Part shown: positions 47,616-57,639 of the stretch, piece after piece
How the letters are laid out: every line of letters starts with the position of its first letter
Position numbering within the stretch: position 1 is the first letter of the stretch
NCBI RefSeq assembly: GCF_004014805.1
Contig: NZ_ATDN01000018.1
Span: 47,082-111,081 of the forward strand
Length of the DNA: 64,000 bases
DNA from: Mycolicibacterium elephantis DSM 44368
GTDB taxonomy: Bacteria; Actinomycetota; Actinomycetes; Mycobacteriales; Mycobacteriaceae
Reading direction: 5' to 3'
The notes under the pieces: model-generated
The model's input: only the letters and a program-made list of their open reading frames with translations
The model's database searches: none
What the model was told of the DNA's origin: nothing
Translations under genes and position numbers: made by a program

Positions 47616-48708
47616 GGTTCAAAGTCTGCCAGGCGCGGCTTTGCGAAGCGCAAGCCGCAAGGACACCATCGTCAACACCGCCGCCGGCCTCACCCTGCGC
47701 GCGCTTCCCCACATTCCCGACCCGGTCAAGCGGGCGCTGCTCGGCGGACGTTCGATCACCATCGACGGGAACACGCTGGACACCACGCTGCAGCTGATGC
47801 TGGTCGGGCAGAAGGCCGCCGGCATCGACGGCCTGGTGTCCAGCGACGACGTCGACATCGCGCGCCGGCAGCTGGAGACCCTGTCCGCGAGCTTCCGACA
47901 GAACATCCCGGTGGCCGGGGTCAGCGATCTTTCGATCCCCGGCCCGGCCGGTGACATCGCCGCGCGGCACTACCGGCCCGACGCCGAGAACGCCCCGCTG
48001 CTGGTCTTCTACCACGGCGGCGGCCAGGTGATCGGCAGCCTCGAAACCCACGACGACCTGTGCCGCCACCTCTGCCGCGTCGGCCACGTGCACGTGCTGT
48101 CGGTGGATTACCGGTTGGCGCCGGAGCACAAGGCCCCGGCGGGCACCGACGACGCGTACGCCGCGTTCGCTTGGGCACTCGAGAACGCCGCCGGACTCGG
48201 CGCGGATCCCCGGCGGGTCGCGGTCGGCGGCGACAGCGCCGGCGGCAACCAGGCCGCGCTGGTCTGCCTGCGGGCCCGCGCCGAGGGCACGCGGTTACCG
48301 GTGCTGCAGCTGCTGTTCTACCCGGTCACCGACTACAGCAGCGAAACCCGGTCCAAGACCCTGTTCGCCGAGGGCTTCTTCCTGACCAAGCGGGATCTGG
48401 ACTGGTTCCACGCCCACTACCTCGACGGCGCGGCGGTGGAGCCGGCTGACCCGCGGGTGTCACCGCTGCGCGCCGAGGACCTGTCCGGTCTGCCGCCGGC
48501 GCTGGTGCTGACGGCCGGGTTCGATCCGCTGCGCGACGAGGGCAGGCAATACGCCGAGGCGATGCGCGCGGCCGGCGTCGCCGTCGACTACCGCGAGTTC
48601 GGGTCGCTGGTGCACGCCTTCGCGAACTTCTTTCCGCTCGGCGGGGACAGCACGACCGCGATGGCCGAGAGCATCTCGGCGATGCGCGCGCACCTGGCCC
48701 GCGTCTGA
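47614..48708 (+). CDS. lipN: HSL-family carboxylesterase/lipase LipN
   Basis: 364-residue alpha/beta hydrolase, like Rv2970c. Oxyanion motif VFYHGGGQVIGS, nucleophile in VGGDSAGGNQAAL, acid in TAGFDPLRDEG and His in SLVHAFANFF. Hydrolyses short-chain esters. ATG with AAGGAGA five bases upstream, a firm start, although the RBS lies inside the divergent AKR gene. No signal peptide. Confidence 0.92.
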   Translation: MVQSLPGAALRSASRKDTIVNTAAGLTLRALPHIPDPVKRALLGGRSITIDGNTLDTTLQLMLVGQKAAGIDGLVSSDDVDIARRQLETLSASFRQNIPVAGVSDLSIPGPAGDIAARHYRPDAENAPLLVFYHGGGQVIGSLETHDDLCRHLCRVGHVHVLSVDYRLAPEHKAPAGTDDAYAAFAWALENAAGLGADPRRVAVGGDSAGGNQAALVCLRARAEGTRLPVLQLLFYPVTDYSSETRSKTLFAEGFFLTKRDLDWFHAHYLDGAAVEPADPRVSPLRAEDLSGLPPALVLTAGFDPLRDEGRQYAEAMRAAGVAVDYREFGSLVHAFANFFPLGGDSTTAMAESISAMRAHLARV

Positions 48709-48741
48709 CACCGGCCGGAAGCCCGCCGGTACGCTTACCCC

Positions 48742-49521
48742 GTGGCCACCAAACCCAAGAAGAACCCGCGCTACGACCTCAAGGCGGCGGACCGCAAGCG
48801 CAACCTGGCGATTCAGATCGGGCTGACCGCGGTCGTCGTGATCTTCGCCGTGGCGCTGGTGCTCTACATCGTCATGTCGGCAGAGGACAAACCCGGCGAT
48901 GGCGAGGTTCAGGCGATCCGGGTGACCTCGAGTGACTTGATCACCCAGGAAGGCTCGTCGGAGCCCAAGGCCGTGGTGTCGCTCTTCGAGGACCTCCTGT
49001 GCCCGGCCTGCGGCAACTTCGAGAAGATGTTCGGCCCCACCGTGAGCAAGCTGATCGACAGCGGTGCCATCGCCGCCGACTTCCACATGATCTCGATCCT
49101 GGACCGGCAGGGCAACGGCTACTCCACCCGCGCGGCCAACGCGGCCTACTGCGTGGCCGACGAGTCGATCGACGCGTTCCGGCGGTTCCACGCCGCGCTC
49201 TACGCCCAGCAGCCCCCCGAGGGCGTCGGCCCGTTCCCCGACAACGCCCGGCTCATCGAGGTGGCCCGGCAGGCCGGCGCGGCAGGCGGTGTCCCAGAAT
49301 GCATCAACAAGGGCCGCTACAACGACATGGTCAAGGGCATGGCCGCCGCCAGCGGGGTGAAGGCGACGCCGACGATCCGCATCAACGGCGAGGACTACAA
49401 CCCGACCACACCCGATGCGTTGATCGCCAAGATCGAGGAGATCGTCGGCAACGTGCCCGCCCTGGACGCCGGTGCACCGCCACCCGCGCCCGACCCGACC
49501 CCGGTAGTTCCGGCACCGTGA
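48742..49521 (+). CDS. Membrane-anchored DsbA-like thiol oxidase
   Basis: 259 residues, like Rv2969c (Mtb DsbA). N-terminal TM anchor (AIQIGLTAVVVIFAVALVLY), thioredoxin-fold with redox-active C87-P-A-C90, a second cysteine pair C137/C187, cis-Pro loop KATPTIRING and a Pro-rich tail. Oxidises exported proteins and is itself reoxidised by VKOR, encoded next with a 4-bp overlap (GTGA). TACGCT ends seven bases before the GTG (leaderless). Confidence 0.93.
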   Translation: MATKPKKNPRYDLKAADRKRNLAIQIGLTAVVVIFAVALVLYIVMSAEDKPGDGEVQAIRVTSSDLITQEGSSEPKAVVSLFEDLLCPACGNFEKMFGPTVSKLIDSGAIAADFHMISILDRQGNGYSTRAANAAYCVADESIDAFRRFHAALYAQQPPEGVGPFPDNARLIEVARQAGAAGGVPECINKGRYNDMVKGMAAASGVKATPTIRINGEDYNPTTPDALIAKIEEIVGNVPALDAGAPPPAPDPTPVVPAP

Positions 49522-50150
49522 CGGTCACCGCGCCGGGCACCGACGCACCGAGCGAACCCGCGGCCGACGCGCCGACGGGGGTGCCGGTCCGGCGGCCCAG
49601 CGCGATCTGGCTGCTGATCGCCGGTGTCTTCGGCCTGGCGGCGTCGTTCACGTTGACCGTCGAGAAGATCCAGACGCTGATCGACCCGGACTACGTGCCG
49701 ACCTGCAGCATCAACCCGGTGCTGTCGTGCGGTTCGGTGATGATCACCCCGCAGGCGTCGCTGTTCGGCTTCCCCAACCCGCTGATCGGCGTCATCGCGT
49801 TCACCGTCGTCGTGGTCACCGGTGTCATCGCGCTCGCCCGCGTCGAGCTGCCACGCTGGTACTGGGCCGGTCTGGCGATCGGAACGCTGCTCGGCGCGGC
49901 GTTCGTCCACTGGTTGATCTTTCAGAGCCTCTACCGCATCGGGGCGTTGTGCCCGTACTGCATGGTGGTGTGGGCGGTGACGATCCCACTGCTGGTCGTG
50001 GCCGCCGCCATCGCCGTGCAGCCTCAACGTGGCGGCGCCGTCGCGCGCGGCCTGTACACCTGGCGCTGGTCGCTGGTGACGTTGTGGTTCACCGCGCTGA
50101 TCCTGCTGATCCTCGTGCGGTTCTGGAGCTACTGGTCCACGCTCGTTTAG
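49518..50150 (+). CDS. Vitamin K epoxide reductase (VKOR)-family protein
   Basis: 210-residue integral membrane partner of DsbA, like Rv2968c. First Cys pair CSINPVLSCGSVM in the loop after helix 1, and redox-active CPYC (GALCPYCMVVWAV); four or five hydrophobic helices. Transfers electrons from DsbA to menaquinone. GTG start overlaps the DsbA stop; the frame is open far upstream inside dsbA, but that part is shadow. Confidence 0.93.
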   Translation: MTVTAPGTDAPSEPAADAPTGVPVRRPSAIWLLIAGVFGLAASFTLTVEKIQTLIDPDYVPTCSINPVLSCGSVMITPQASLFGFPNPLIGVIAFTVVVVTGVIALARVELPRWYWAGLAIGTLLGAAFVHWLIFQSLYRIGALCPYCMVVWAVTIPLLVVAAAIAVQPQRGGAVARGLYTWRWSLVTLWFTALILLILVRFWSYWSTLV

Positions 50151-50185
50151 ATCCACTGTTTTTCGGACCGGGGTAAGGGTGGCGC

Positions 50186-53100
50186 GTGATCTCTAAAGTC
50201 ATCTCTAAAGTCCTTGTGGCCAATCGCGGTGAGATCGCGATCCGGGCGTTTCGTGCCGCGTACGAGCTGGGGATCGCCACCGTCGCGGTGTATCCGTATG
50301 AGGACCGGAACTCGTTGCATCGGCTCAAGGCCGACGAGTCGTATCAGATCGGTGAGACCGGGCACCCGGTGCGGGCCTACCTGTCGGTCGACGAGATCGT
50401 CCGTGTCGCACGGGGTGCCGGGGCGGACGCGGTGTACCCGGGCTACGGGTTTCTGTCGGAGAACCCGGAGCTGGCCGCGGCGTGCGCGGCGGCGGGTATC
50501 ACGTTCATCGGCCCGAGCGCCGAGGTGCTGGAGCTGACCGGCAACAAAGCGCGCGCGATCGCGGCGGCCCGGGACGCGGGGCTGCCGGTGCTGGACTCCT
50601 CGGCGCCGTCGGCGTCGGCGCAGGAACTGATCGCCGCGGCGGAGGCGATGCGGTTCCCGCTGTTCGTCAAGGCGGTGTCCGGCGGTGGGGGCCGGGGGAT
50701 GCGCTACGTCGCCGACGCCGACGCGCTGGCCGAGGCGATCGAGGCGGCCTCCCGCGAGGCGGAGTCGGCGTTCGGGGATCCGACGCTGTATCTGGAGCAG
50801 GCCGTGGTGAACCCACGCCACATCGAGGTGCAGATCCTGGCCGACACCCATGGCAATGTCATGCATCTGTTCGAGCGTGACTGCAGCGTGCAGCGGCGCC
50901 ATCAGAAGGTCATCGAGCTCGCGCCGGCGCCCAACCTTTCTGAGGATCTGCGCAGGAGCATGTGCGCGGACGCGGTCGCCTTCGCCCGCCACATCGGCTA
51001 CAGCTATGCGGGCACGGTCGAGTTCCTGCTCGACGAACGCGGCCACTACGTGTTCATCGAGTGCAACCCGCGCATCCAGGTCGAGCACACCGTGACCGAG
51101 GAGATCACCGACGTCGACCTGGTGGCCTCACAACTTCGCATCGCCGATGGCGAGACGCTGGAATCCCTTGGCTTGAACCAGGACACGCTGAGGGTGCGGG
51201 GTGCGGCGATGCAGTGCCGGATCACCACCGAGGATCCGGCCAACGGGTTCCGCCCCGACACCGGCCGTATCACCGCGTACCGCTCGCCGGGCGGGGCGGG
51301 CATCCGGCTGGACGGCGGTTCGCATCTGGGGGCGGAGATCAGCGCGCATTTCGACTCGATGCTGGTCAAGCTGACCTGCCGGGGCCGGGACCTGCCCGCC
51401 GCCGTGGCCAGGGCGCGACGGGCGTTGGCGGAGTTCCGGATTCGCGGGGTGTCGACGAACATCCCGTTCTTGATGGCGGTGGTCAACGACGCCGACTTCC
51501 GCGCCGGGCGCATCAACACTTCGTTCATCGATGCGCGACCGTATCTGCTGACCGCGCTGACCCCGGCCGACCGCGGCACCAAGATCCTCAACTATCTGGC
51601 CGATGTCACGGTCAACCAACCGCACGGCGCGCGCAGCTCGTCGGTGTATCCGCGCGACAAGCTGCCGCACATCGATCTGGGCGAGCAGACCCCGGACGGG
51701 TCCAAGCAACTGCTCAATGAGCTTGGCCCGCAGGGGTTCGCGCGGTGGCTGCGCGACTCCACGTCGCTGCGCGTCACCGACACCACGTTCCGCGACGCCC
51801 ATCAGTCACTGCTGGCGACGCGCGTGCGCAGCACCGGCCTGTTGGAGGTGGCGCCTTACGTCGCGCGGATGTGCCCGCAGCTGCTGTCGGTGGAGTGCTG
51901 GGGCGGCGCGACTTACGATGTGGCGCTTCGGTTCTTGAAGGAAGACCCGTGGGAGCGGCTGGCGGCCTTGCGTGAGGCCATTCCCAACATCTGCCTGCAG
52001 ATGCTGCTGCGGGGCCGCAACACCGTCGGCTACACGCCGTATCCGGAATCGGTCACCTACGCGTTCGTGGCGGAGGCGACCGCGACCGGGATCGACATCT
52101 ACCGGATCTTCGATGCGCTCAACAACGTCGAATCGATGCGCCCGGCCATCGACGCGGTCCGTGAGACCGGCACGGCGGTCGCCGAAGTCGCGATGAGCTA
52201 CACCGGGGATCTGGCCGACCCCGGCGAAAACCTTTACACACTGGACTATTACCTCAAGCTGGCCGAGCAGATCGTGGACGCCGGCGCGCACGTCCTGGCG
52301 ATCAAGGACATGGCCGGGCTGTTGCGCCCGCACGCCGCGCACACGCTGATCACCGCGCTGCGCAGCCGATTCGACCTACCGGTGCACGTACACACCCACG
52401 ACACCCCCGGCGGGCAGCTGGCGACGTATCTGGCCGCATGGCAGGCCGGGGCCAACGCGGTCGACGGCGCGGCGGCCCCGCTGGCGGGCACCACCAGCCA
52501 GCCGGCGCTGAGTTCGATCGTCGCGGCGGCCGCCCACACCGAACACGACACCGGGCTGTCGCTGTCGGCGGTGTGCGACCTGGAACCGTACTGGGAGGCG
52601 CTGCGGAAGGTCTACGCGCCATTCGATGTCGCAGCATCCGGTCCTCCTGCCCCGAGCGGCCGGGTGTATCACCACGAGATCCCCGGCGGCCAGCTGTCAA
52701 ACCTGCGTCAACAGGCGATCGCGCTGGGCTTCGGTGACCGGTTCGAAGAGATCGAGGCCAATTACGCTGCCGCCGACCGGGTCCTGGGCCGGCTGGTGAA
52801 GGTGACCCCGTCCTCGAAAGTGGTCGGCGACCTCGCCCTCGCGCTGCTGGGGGCGGGCATCAGCGCCGAGGAGTTCGCCTCAGACCCGTCGCGGCTGGAC
52901 ATCCCCGACTCCGTGATCGGTTTCTTCCGTGGTGAACTCGGTGATCCGGCGGGCGGATGGCCCGAGCCGTTGCGCAGCAAGGTGCTCGCGGACCGGCCGC
53001 CGGCCAAGCCCGCACAGCAGCTCAGCGCGGAGGACCAGGCGGCGCTGTCCCAATCCGGCCCGCGCCGGCAGACCACCCTGAACCGTTTGCTTTTCCCCAG

Positions 53101-53590
53101 TCCGACAGAGGAATTCGAAGCGCACCGCGAACTCTACGGGGACACCTCGAGCCTCTCTGCCAACCAGTTCTTCTACGGGCTGCGCTCCGGTGAGGAGCAC
53201 CGCGTCAAGCTCGAGCGCGGCGTGGAACTGCTGATCGGGCTCGAGGCGATCTCCGATCCCGACGAACGCGGGATGCGCACGGTGATGTGCATCATCAACG
53301 GCCAGCTCCGCCCGGTCGTGGTGCGCGACCGCAGCATCGCCAGCGACGTCCCGGCCGCCGAGAAAGCCGACCGCGACAATCCCGATCACGTCGCGGCGCC
53401 CTTCGCCGGTGTGGTCACCGTCAGCGTCGCCGCCGACGACCAGGTGCAGGCCGGCCAGACCATCGCCACCATCGAAGCGATGAAGATGGAAGCCGCGATC
53501 ACCGCACCCAAAGCCGGCAAGGTCAGCAGGGTCGCGGTGTCGGCGACCGCCCAGGTCGAGGGCGGTGACCTGCTGGTGGTGGTCAGCTGA
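50186..53590 (+). CDS. pyc: Pyruvate carboxylase
   Basis: Biotin enzyme converting pyruvate to oxaloacetate (pca in M. tuberculosis). 1134 residues. Biotin carboxylase domain ([23 protein letters not shown]-grasp [34 protein letters not shown]), carboxyltransferase domain ([39 protein letters not shown]) and C-terminal BCCP with biotinyl Lys in EAMKMEAAI. The N-terminus carries an in-frame 12-bp tandem duplication (ISKV twice). GTG start. Confidence 0.97.
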   Translation: MISKVISKVLVANRGEIAIRAFRAAYELGIATVAVYPYEDRNSLHRLKADESYQIGETGHPVRAYLSVDEIVRVARGAGADAVYPGYGFLSENPELAAACAAAGITFIGPSAEVLELTGNKARAIAAARDAGLPVLDSSAPSASAQELIAAAEAMRFPLFVKAVSGGGGRGMRYVADADALAEAIEAASREAESAFGDPTLYLEQAVVNPRHIEVQILADTHGNVMHLFERDCSVQRRHQKVIELAPAPNLSEDLRRSMCADAVAFARHIGYSYAGTVEFLLDERGHYVFIECNPRIQVEHTVTEEITDVDLVASQLRIADGETLESLGLNQDTLRVRGAAMQCRITTEDPANGFRPDTGRITAYRSPGGAGIRLDGGSHLGAEISAHFDSMLVKLTCRGRDLPAAVARARRALAEFRIRGVSTNIPFLMAVVNDADFRAGRINTSFIDARPYLLTALTPADRGTKILNYLADVTVNQPHGARSSSVYPRDKLPHIDLGEQTPDGSKQLLNELGPQGFARWLRDSTSLRVTDTTFRDAHQSLLATRVRSTGLLEVAPYVARMCPQLLSVECWGGATYDVALRFLKEDPWERLAALREAIPNICLQMLLRGRNTVGYTPYPESVTYAFVAEATATGIDIYRIFDALNNVESMRPAIDAVRETGTAVAEVAMSYTGDLADPGENLYTLDYYLKLAEQIVDAGAHVLAIKDMAGLLRPHAAHTLITALRSRFDLPVHVHTHDTPGGQLATYLAAWQAGANAVDGAAAPLAGTTSQPALSSIVAAAAHTEHDTGLSLSAVCDLEPYWEALRKVYAPFDVAASGPPAPSGRVYHHEIPGGQLSNLRQQAIALGFGDRFEEIEANYAAADRVLGRLVKVTPSSKVVGDLALALLGAGISAEEFASDPSRLDIPDSVIGFFRGELGDPAGGWPEPLRSKVLADRPPAKPAQQLSAEDQAALSQSGPRRQTTLNRLLFPSPTEEFEAHRELYGDTSSLSANQFFYGLRSGEEHRVKLERGVELLIGLEAISDPDERGMRTVMCIINGQLRPVVVRDRSIASDVPAAEKADRDNPDHVAAPFAGVVTVSVAADDQVQAGQTIATIEAMKMEAAITAPKAGKVSRVAVSATAQVEGGDLLVVVS

Positions 53591-54153
53591 CCCGCATCAT
53601 CGCCGGAACCCTGGGTGGGCGCCGAATCACGGTGCCGCGCAGCGGAACTCGTCCGACCACCGACAGGGTGCGGGAGTCGCTGTTCAACGTGCTGGCCGCG
53701 CGGATCGACCTCGCCGGCGCATCGGTGCTCGACCTCTACGCGGGCTCGGGCGCGCTCGGGCTCGAGGCGCTGTCGCGCGGGGCGGGCTCGGTGCTGTTCG
53801 TGGAGTCCGATCCGCGGGCGGCCGCCGTGATCGCCGAGAACATCGCCGCCCTCGGCGTGACGGGGGCGACGGTGCGGCGCGGAGCCGTCGCCGCGGTGCT
53901 GGCGTCGGGCACTCAGCGGCCGGTGGACCTGGTGCTGGCCGATCCGCCCTACGACGTCGACACCGCCGAAATGCGCCGCGTCCTGCAGGCATTGAGCCGC
54001 CATGGATGGACCGCGCCCGGCACCGTCGTCGCCGTCGAACGCCACACGTCCGGGCCCGCACTGACCTGGCCCGACGGCTGGGCGCCGTGGAAACCGCGGC
54101 GCTACGGCGACACCCGCATCGAAATGGCCGAAGTCACCGCGGACGCGGTCTGA
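53587..54153 (+). CDS. rsmD: 16S rRNA (guanine966-N2)-methyltransferase RsmD, apparently with a CTG start
   Basis: 188 residues. SAM motif [20 protein letters not shown] and catalytic [11 protein letters not shown]. Family members begin MTRIIAGxxGGRRI; here that sequence ([16 protein letters not shown]) is present, but the only codon ahead of it that could serve as start is CTG, overlapping the pyc stop as CTGA. The first ATG/GTG/TTG in frame is the GTG at 53632, which would remove 15 conserved residues. An in-frame stop lies 21 bp upstream of the CTG. Confidence 0.82.
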   Translation: MTRIIAGTLGGRRITVPRSGTRPTTDRVRESLFNVLAARIDLAGASVLDLYAGSGALGLEALSRGAGSVLFVESDPRAAAVIAENIAALGVTGATVRRGAVAAVLASGTQRPVDLVLADPPYDVDTAEMRRVLQALSRHGWTAPGTVVAVERHTSGPALTWPDGWAPWKPRRYGDTRIEMAEVTADAV

Positions 54154-54177
54154 TCAGCCCTGCTAGCGTCATCACCC

Positions 54178-54654
54178 ATGAGCGGCGTGGTATGTCCGGG
54201 CTCCTTCGACCCGGTGACCCTCGGCCATGTCGACATCTTCGAACGCGCGGCCGCCCAGTTCGACGAGGTCATCATCGCGGTGCTGGTCAACCCGAACAAG
54301 AAGGGCATGTTCGACCTCGACGAGCGCATCGCGATGCTCGACGAGTCGACGGCGCACCTGCCCAACGTGCGCGCGGAGGCGGGGGAGGGCCTGGTGGTCG
54401 ACTTCGTCAAAAAGCACGGGTACACCGCGATCGTCAAGGGTCTGCGCACCGGCACCGACTTCGAATACGAGTTGCAGATGGCGCAGATGAACAAACACAT
54501 CGCCGGCGTGGACACGTTCTTCGTGGCGACCACACCGCGGTACTCGTTCGTCTCGTCGTCACTGGCCAAAGAGGTCGCGTCGTTGGGCGGCGACGTCAGC
54601 GAACTGCTGCCCGAACCGGTCAACCGGCGGCTGCGGGCAAAGCTCAAGGGTTGA
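54178..54654 (+). CDS. coaD: Phosphopantetheine adenylyltransferase
   Basis: Penultimate step of CoA synthesis. 158 residues. Nucleotidyltransferase motif [14 protein letters not shown] (TLGH at residues 14-17) and the [21 protein letters not shown]-terminal signature. ATG with TAGCGT ending nine bases upstream. In M. tuberculosis the PDIM/PGL locus lies just beyond coaD; here a hemerythrin gene follows instead. Confidence 0.96.
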   Translation: MSGVVCPGSFDPVTLGHVDIFERAAAQFDEVIIAVLVNPNKKGMFDLDERIAMLDESTAHLPNVRAEAGEGLVVDFVKKHGYTAIVKGLRTGTDFEYELQMAQMNKHIAGVDTFFVATTPRYSFVSSSLAKEVASLGGDVSELLPEPVNRRLRAKLKG

Positions 54655-54673
54655 TCTCCGCGCTCACGGGGTA
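54649..54673 (+). promoter_or_regulatory. SigF-like promoter of the hemerythrin gene
   Basis: GGTTG (54649-54653), 15-bp spacer, GGGTA (54669-54673), close to the mycobacterial SigF consensus GGTTT-N15-17-GGGTA. The -35 overlaps the coaD stop codon. About 55 nt of 5' UTR to the ATG. Confidence 0.55.
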
Positions 54674-54735
54674 ACCGCAAGGTGGCGCACAGCCCTTCGC
54701 GCCCCCACCCATTCATTGAGTACGGAGTTATTGCC

Positions 54736-55302
54736 ATGGTGCAGACGTTTGTCCAGTCGACCGACGATGTCGTGAAGTTTCTGACCGATCAGCACAACCT
54801 GATCAAGGACCTGTTCGAAGAGGTGATCAGCGCGTCCGATGACAAAGCCCGCGAGACCGCGTTCGTCGAACTGCGTCAGCTGCTCGCGGTGCACGAGACC
54901 GCCGAGGAGATGGTGGTGCACCCGCGTGCGCGCCACGAAATCGCCGACGGCGACGCGATCGTCGACGCCCGCCTCGAAGAGGAGCATGAGGCCAAGGAGC
55001 AGCTGTCGGCGCTGGAGAAGATGGATATCGGCTCCAAGGAGTTCCTCGACGCGCTGATGCGGTTCCGCGACGACGTCCTGCACCACGCCGAGCAGGAAGA
55101 GCAGCAGGAGTTCAACAAACTGGCGCGTGAGCTCGACGCCGACGCCAAGGAGCGGATGGTCAAGGCCGTGCAGGCCGCCCAGAGCATCGCGCCCACCCGG
55201 CCGCACGCCGGGGTGGAGTCGGCCACCGCCAACTTCGCCGTCGGCCCCTTCGCATCGATGCTCGACCGGGCGCGCGACGTCATCTCCGCCGTCCTCCGGT
55301 AG
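54736..55302 (+). CDS. Hemerythrin HHE-domain protein
   Basis: 188 residues. Di-iron ligands fit the HHE pattern: FLTDQHNLIKDLFEE, LLAVHETAEEMVVHPRARHE, EEEHEAKEQLSAL and DDVLHHAEQEEQQEF. Homologous to M. smegmatis MSMEG_2415, reported to influence peroxide sensitivity and to depend on SigF, which agrees with the SigF-like promoter. ATG with GGAG eight bases upstream; the 18 in-frame codons before it are 5' UTR. Confidence 0.9.
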   Translation: MVQTFVQSTDDVVKFLTDQHNLIKDLFEEVISASDDKARETAFVELRQLLAVHETAEEMVVHPRARHEIADGDAIVDARLEEEHEAKEQLSALEKMDIGSKEFLDALMRFRDDVLHHAEQEEQQEFNKLARELDADAKERMVKAVQAAQSIAPTRPHAGVESATANFAVGPFASMLDRARDVISAVLR

Positions 55303-55585
55303 CCGGTTTCGGGCGCGAGTGTGGCGTTGTTCGACGCTTTATCGAGGTGAGCGTGCATCAACCCGACATTCGGCGCGTGCGAGACGAGAGGGGCGCTTTG
55401 CGACTCGCTGACGTCGTCACTTGTTGACATAATGTCGGGATCAGCAATTCAGACCGGAGTTGCAGCCTGGGGAAGCAGCGACACAGCAAGACGCCCGGAA
55501 CGCGACACACCGGCGTCGGTAGCTGAGTCACAGGCGTAACACCAGGCACACTGGTAACTGACAACTACGCCTGGAGGGTGTTGCC
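55303..55585. other. Hemerythrin-sepIVA intergenic region
   Basis: 283 bp without a credible gene. It contains the palindrome GACAT-A-ATGTC (55426-55436), overlapping TTGACA and CATAAT elements, which probably mark the sepIVA promoter zone. The sepIVA RBS GGAGGG lies at the end. The first 100 bp have the direct/inverted GCGAG/CTCGC motifs common in mycobacterial intergenic DNA. Confidence 0.4.
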
Positions 55586-56323
55586 GTGTACCGAGTTTTT
55601 GAAGCGCTCGACGAGCTGAGCGCGATTGTCGAAGAAGCCCGCGGTGTGCCGATGACGGCCGGTTGCGTGGTTCCCCGCGGTGATGTCCTCGAGTTGATCG
55701 ACGACATCAAGGACGCGATCCCGGGTGAACTCGACGACGCCCAGGACGTCCTCGACGCGCGCGACGGGTTGCTGCGCGAGGCCAAGGAGCAGTCCGACTC
55801 GATGGTCGCGACTGCCTCCGCCGAGGCCGACTCCATGATCAACCACTCCCGCGCGGAGGCCGACCGGCTGCTCGCCGACGCCAAGGCCCAGGCCGACCGC
55901 ATGGTCGCCGAGGCCCGGCAGCACAGCGAGCGCATGGTCACCGAGGCCCGCGAAGAGGCCAGCCGCATCACGGCCACGGCCAAGCGCGAGTACGAGGCCA
56001 GCACCGGCCGCGCCAAGACCGAGGCCGACCGGCTGATCGAGAACGGCAACCTCGCCTACGAGAAGGCCGTGCAGGAAGGCATCAAGGAGCAGCAGCGGCT
56101 GGTGTCGCAGACCGAGATCGTGCAGACCGCCACGGCCGAGGCCACCCGCCTCATCGACTCGGCACACGCCGAGGCCGATCGCCTGCGCGGCGAGTGCGAC
56201 ATCTACGTCGACAGCAAGCTCGCCGAGTTCGAGGACTTCCTCAACGGCACCCTGCGCTCGGTGGGGCGGGGACGCCATCAGCTGCGCACCGCCGCGGGCA
56301 CCCACGATTACGTGGCGCGATAG
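55586..56323 (+). CDS. sepIVA: SepIVA, DivIVA-domain septation factor
   Basis: 245-residue homologue of Rv2927c/MSMEG_2416, essential for septation and envelope precursor organisation in mycobacteria. N-terminal segment (YRVFEALDELSAIVEEARGV; VPRGDVLELIDDIKDAIPGE) followed from about residue 60 to 215 by a long Ala/Glu/Arg-rich coiled coil (AEADRLLADAKAQADRMVAE), as in DivIVA proteins. GTG with GGAGGG upstream. Confidence 0.93.
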   Translation: MYRVFEALDELSAIVEEARGVPMTAGCVVPRGDVLELIDDIKDAIPGELDDAQDVLDARDGLLREAKEQSDSMVATASAEADSMINHSRAEADRLLADAKAQADRMVAEARQHSERMVTEAREEASRITATAKREYEASTGRAKTEADRLIENGNLAYEKAVQEGIKEQQRLVSQTEIVQTATAEATRLIDSAHAEADRLRGECDIYVDSKLAEFEDFLNGTLRSVGRGRHQLRTAAGTHDYVAR

Positions 56324-56354
56324 CGGCCGGTAGGCGTCGCCGTAGGATTGAACT

Positions 56355-56942
56355 ATGGCGACGCATGCGAACGCGGCGGCGCACCGACAGTCGCGAACCC
56401 CGCTTGTCATCGACGTCTCCCGGCTCGGCCGGCGGCCCGGCTCCATGCTGACGCTTTGCGAGACCGTGGTCGGGCCGTCCCGGATCGGGCTCGAACTGAT
56501 CGCGATCGACGAAGGTGCGCCGCTGGAATTGGACCTCCGGATCGAATCCGTCTCCGAGGGGGTGCTGGTCACCGGCAGGGTGTCGGCTCCGACCTCGGGC
56601 GAATGCGCGCGCTGCCTGACCCCCGTCACGGGAAGCGTGGAGATCGAGCTCACCGAGCTGTTCGCCTATCCGGACAGCGCCACCGACGAGACCACCGAGG
56701 CCGACGAGGTCGCGCGGGTCAGCACTGCCGGCGGAGCCGACACCATCAACCTCGAGCAGCCGATCATCGACGCGGTCGGATTGGCGCTGCCGTTCGCGCC
56801 GCTGTGTGGTCCCGAGTGCCAGGGCCTGTGCCCGCACTGCGGCGTGGCGTTGGCGACCGCCGAACCGGGACATCACCACGAGCAGATCGACCCGCGGTGG
56901 GCCAAGCTCGCAGGCATGTTGGACGAGGACGGATGTGACTGA
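56355..56942 (+). CDS. DUF177 (YceD-like) protein
   Basis: 195 residues, like Rv2926c. DUF177 domain with CxxC ([10 protein letters not shown]) and a C-terminal Cys cluster ([17 protein letters not shown]), probably a zinc knuckle; YceD relatives act in 23S rRNA/ribosome biogenesis. Usually followed by rpmF; here by rnc, which overlaps its last 8 bp. TAGGAT ends seven bases before the ATG (leaderless). Confidence 0.88.
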   Translation: MATHANAAAHRQSRTPLVIDVSRLGRRPGSMLTLCETVVGPSRIGLELIAIDEGAPLELDLRIESVSEGVLVTGRVSAPTSGECARCLTPVTGSVEIELTELFAYPDSATDETTEADEVARVSTAGGADTINLEQPIIDAVGLALPFAPLCGPECQGLCPHCGVALATAEPGHHHEQIDPRWAKLAGMLDEDGCD

Positions 56943-57639
56943 CCGCGAGCCGCTGCTGGAGGCGCTGGGCGTGAAGTTGCCCGACGATCTGCTCACGATG
57001 GCGTTGACGCACCGCAGCTACTCATACGAGCACGGCGGGCTGCCCACCAACGAACGGCTGGAGTTCCTCGGCGACGCGGTGCTCGGGTTGACCATCACCG
57101 AGGAGCTCTACCACCGTCATCCCGACCGCTCCGAGGGCGATCTGGCCAAGCTGCGCGCCAGCATCGTCAACACCCAGGCGCTGGCCGACGTCGGCCGCCG
57201 GCTCTCCGACAGCGGGTTGGGCAGCTACCTGCTGCTGGGTAAGGGCGAGGAGAACTCCGGGGGTGCGAACAAGGCGAGCATCCTGGCGGACGGCGTCGAA
57301 TCTCTGCTCGGCGCAATCTATGTCGAGCACGGCATCGAGACCGCCCGCGAGGTCATCCTGCGATTATTCGGCGAATTGCTGGACACCGCACCGACATTGG
57401 GCGCAGGCCTGGACTGGAAGAGCAGCCTGCAGGAGCTGACCGCGGAGCGGGGGCTGGGGGCGCCGGCCTATGTAGTGACGTCGACGGGCCCGGACCACGA
57501 CAAGGAATTCACCGCGACGGTGATCGTCGCCGAGACCGAGTACGGAAAGGGCGTCGGCCGCACGAAGAAGGAGGCCGAGCTCAAAGCGGCTGCGGCGACG
57601 TGGAATGCGTTGACCGCCGCATCCGATGTAGATGCCTGA
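56935..57639 (+). CDS. rnc: Ribonuclease III
   Basis: dsRNA endonuclease for rRNA processing. 234 residues. Signature [20 protein letters not shown] with the catalytic Glu/Asp, second acidic site [16 protein letters not shown], and C-terminal dsRBD ([39 protein letters not shown]). GTG start inside the DUF177 stop region; overlaps mutM by 8 bp. Confidence 0.95.
   Translation: MTDREPLLEALGVKLPDDLLTMALTHRSYSYEHGGLPTNERLEFLGDAVLGLTITEELYHRHPDRSEGDLAKLRASIVNTQALADVGRRLSDSGLGSYLLLGKGEENSGGANKASILADGVESLLGAIYVEHGIETAREVILRLFGELLDTAPTLGAGLDWKSSLQELTAERGLGAPAYVVTSTGPDHDKEFTATVIVAETEYGKGVGRTKKEAELKAAAATWNALTAASDVDA

Noticed and set aside
50156..50178. GGGTA-like sequence upstream of pyc as a SigF promoter
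   Set aside because: No GGTTT-like -35 at 15-17 bp spacing; a chance match in GC-rich sequence.
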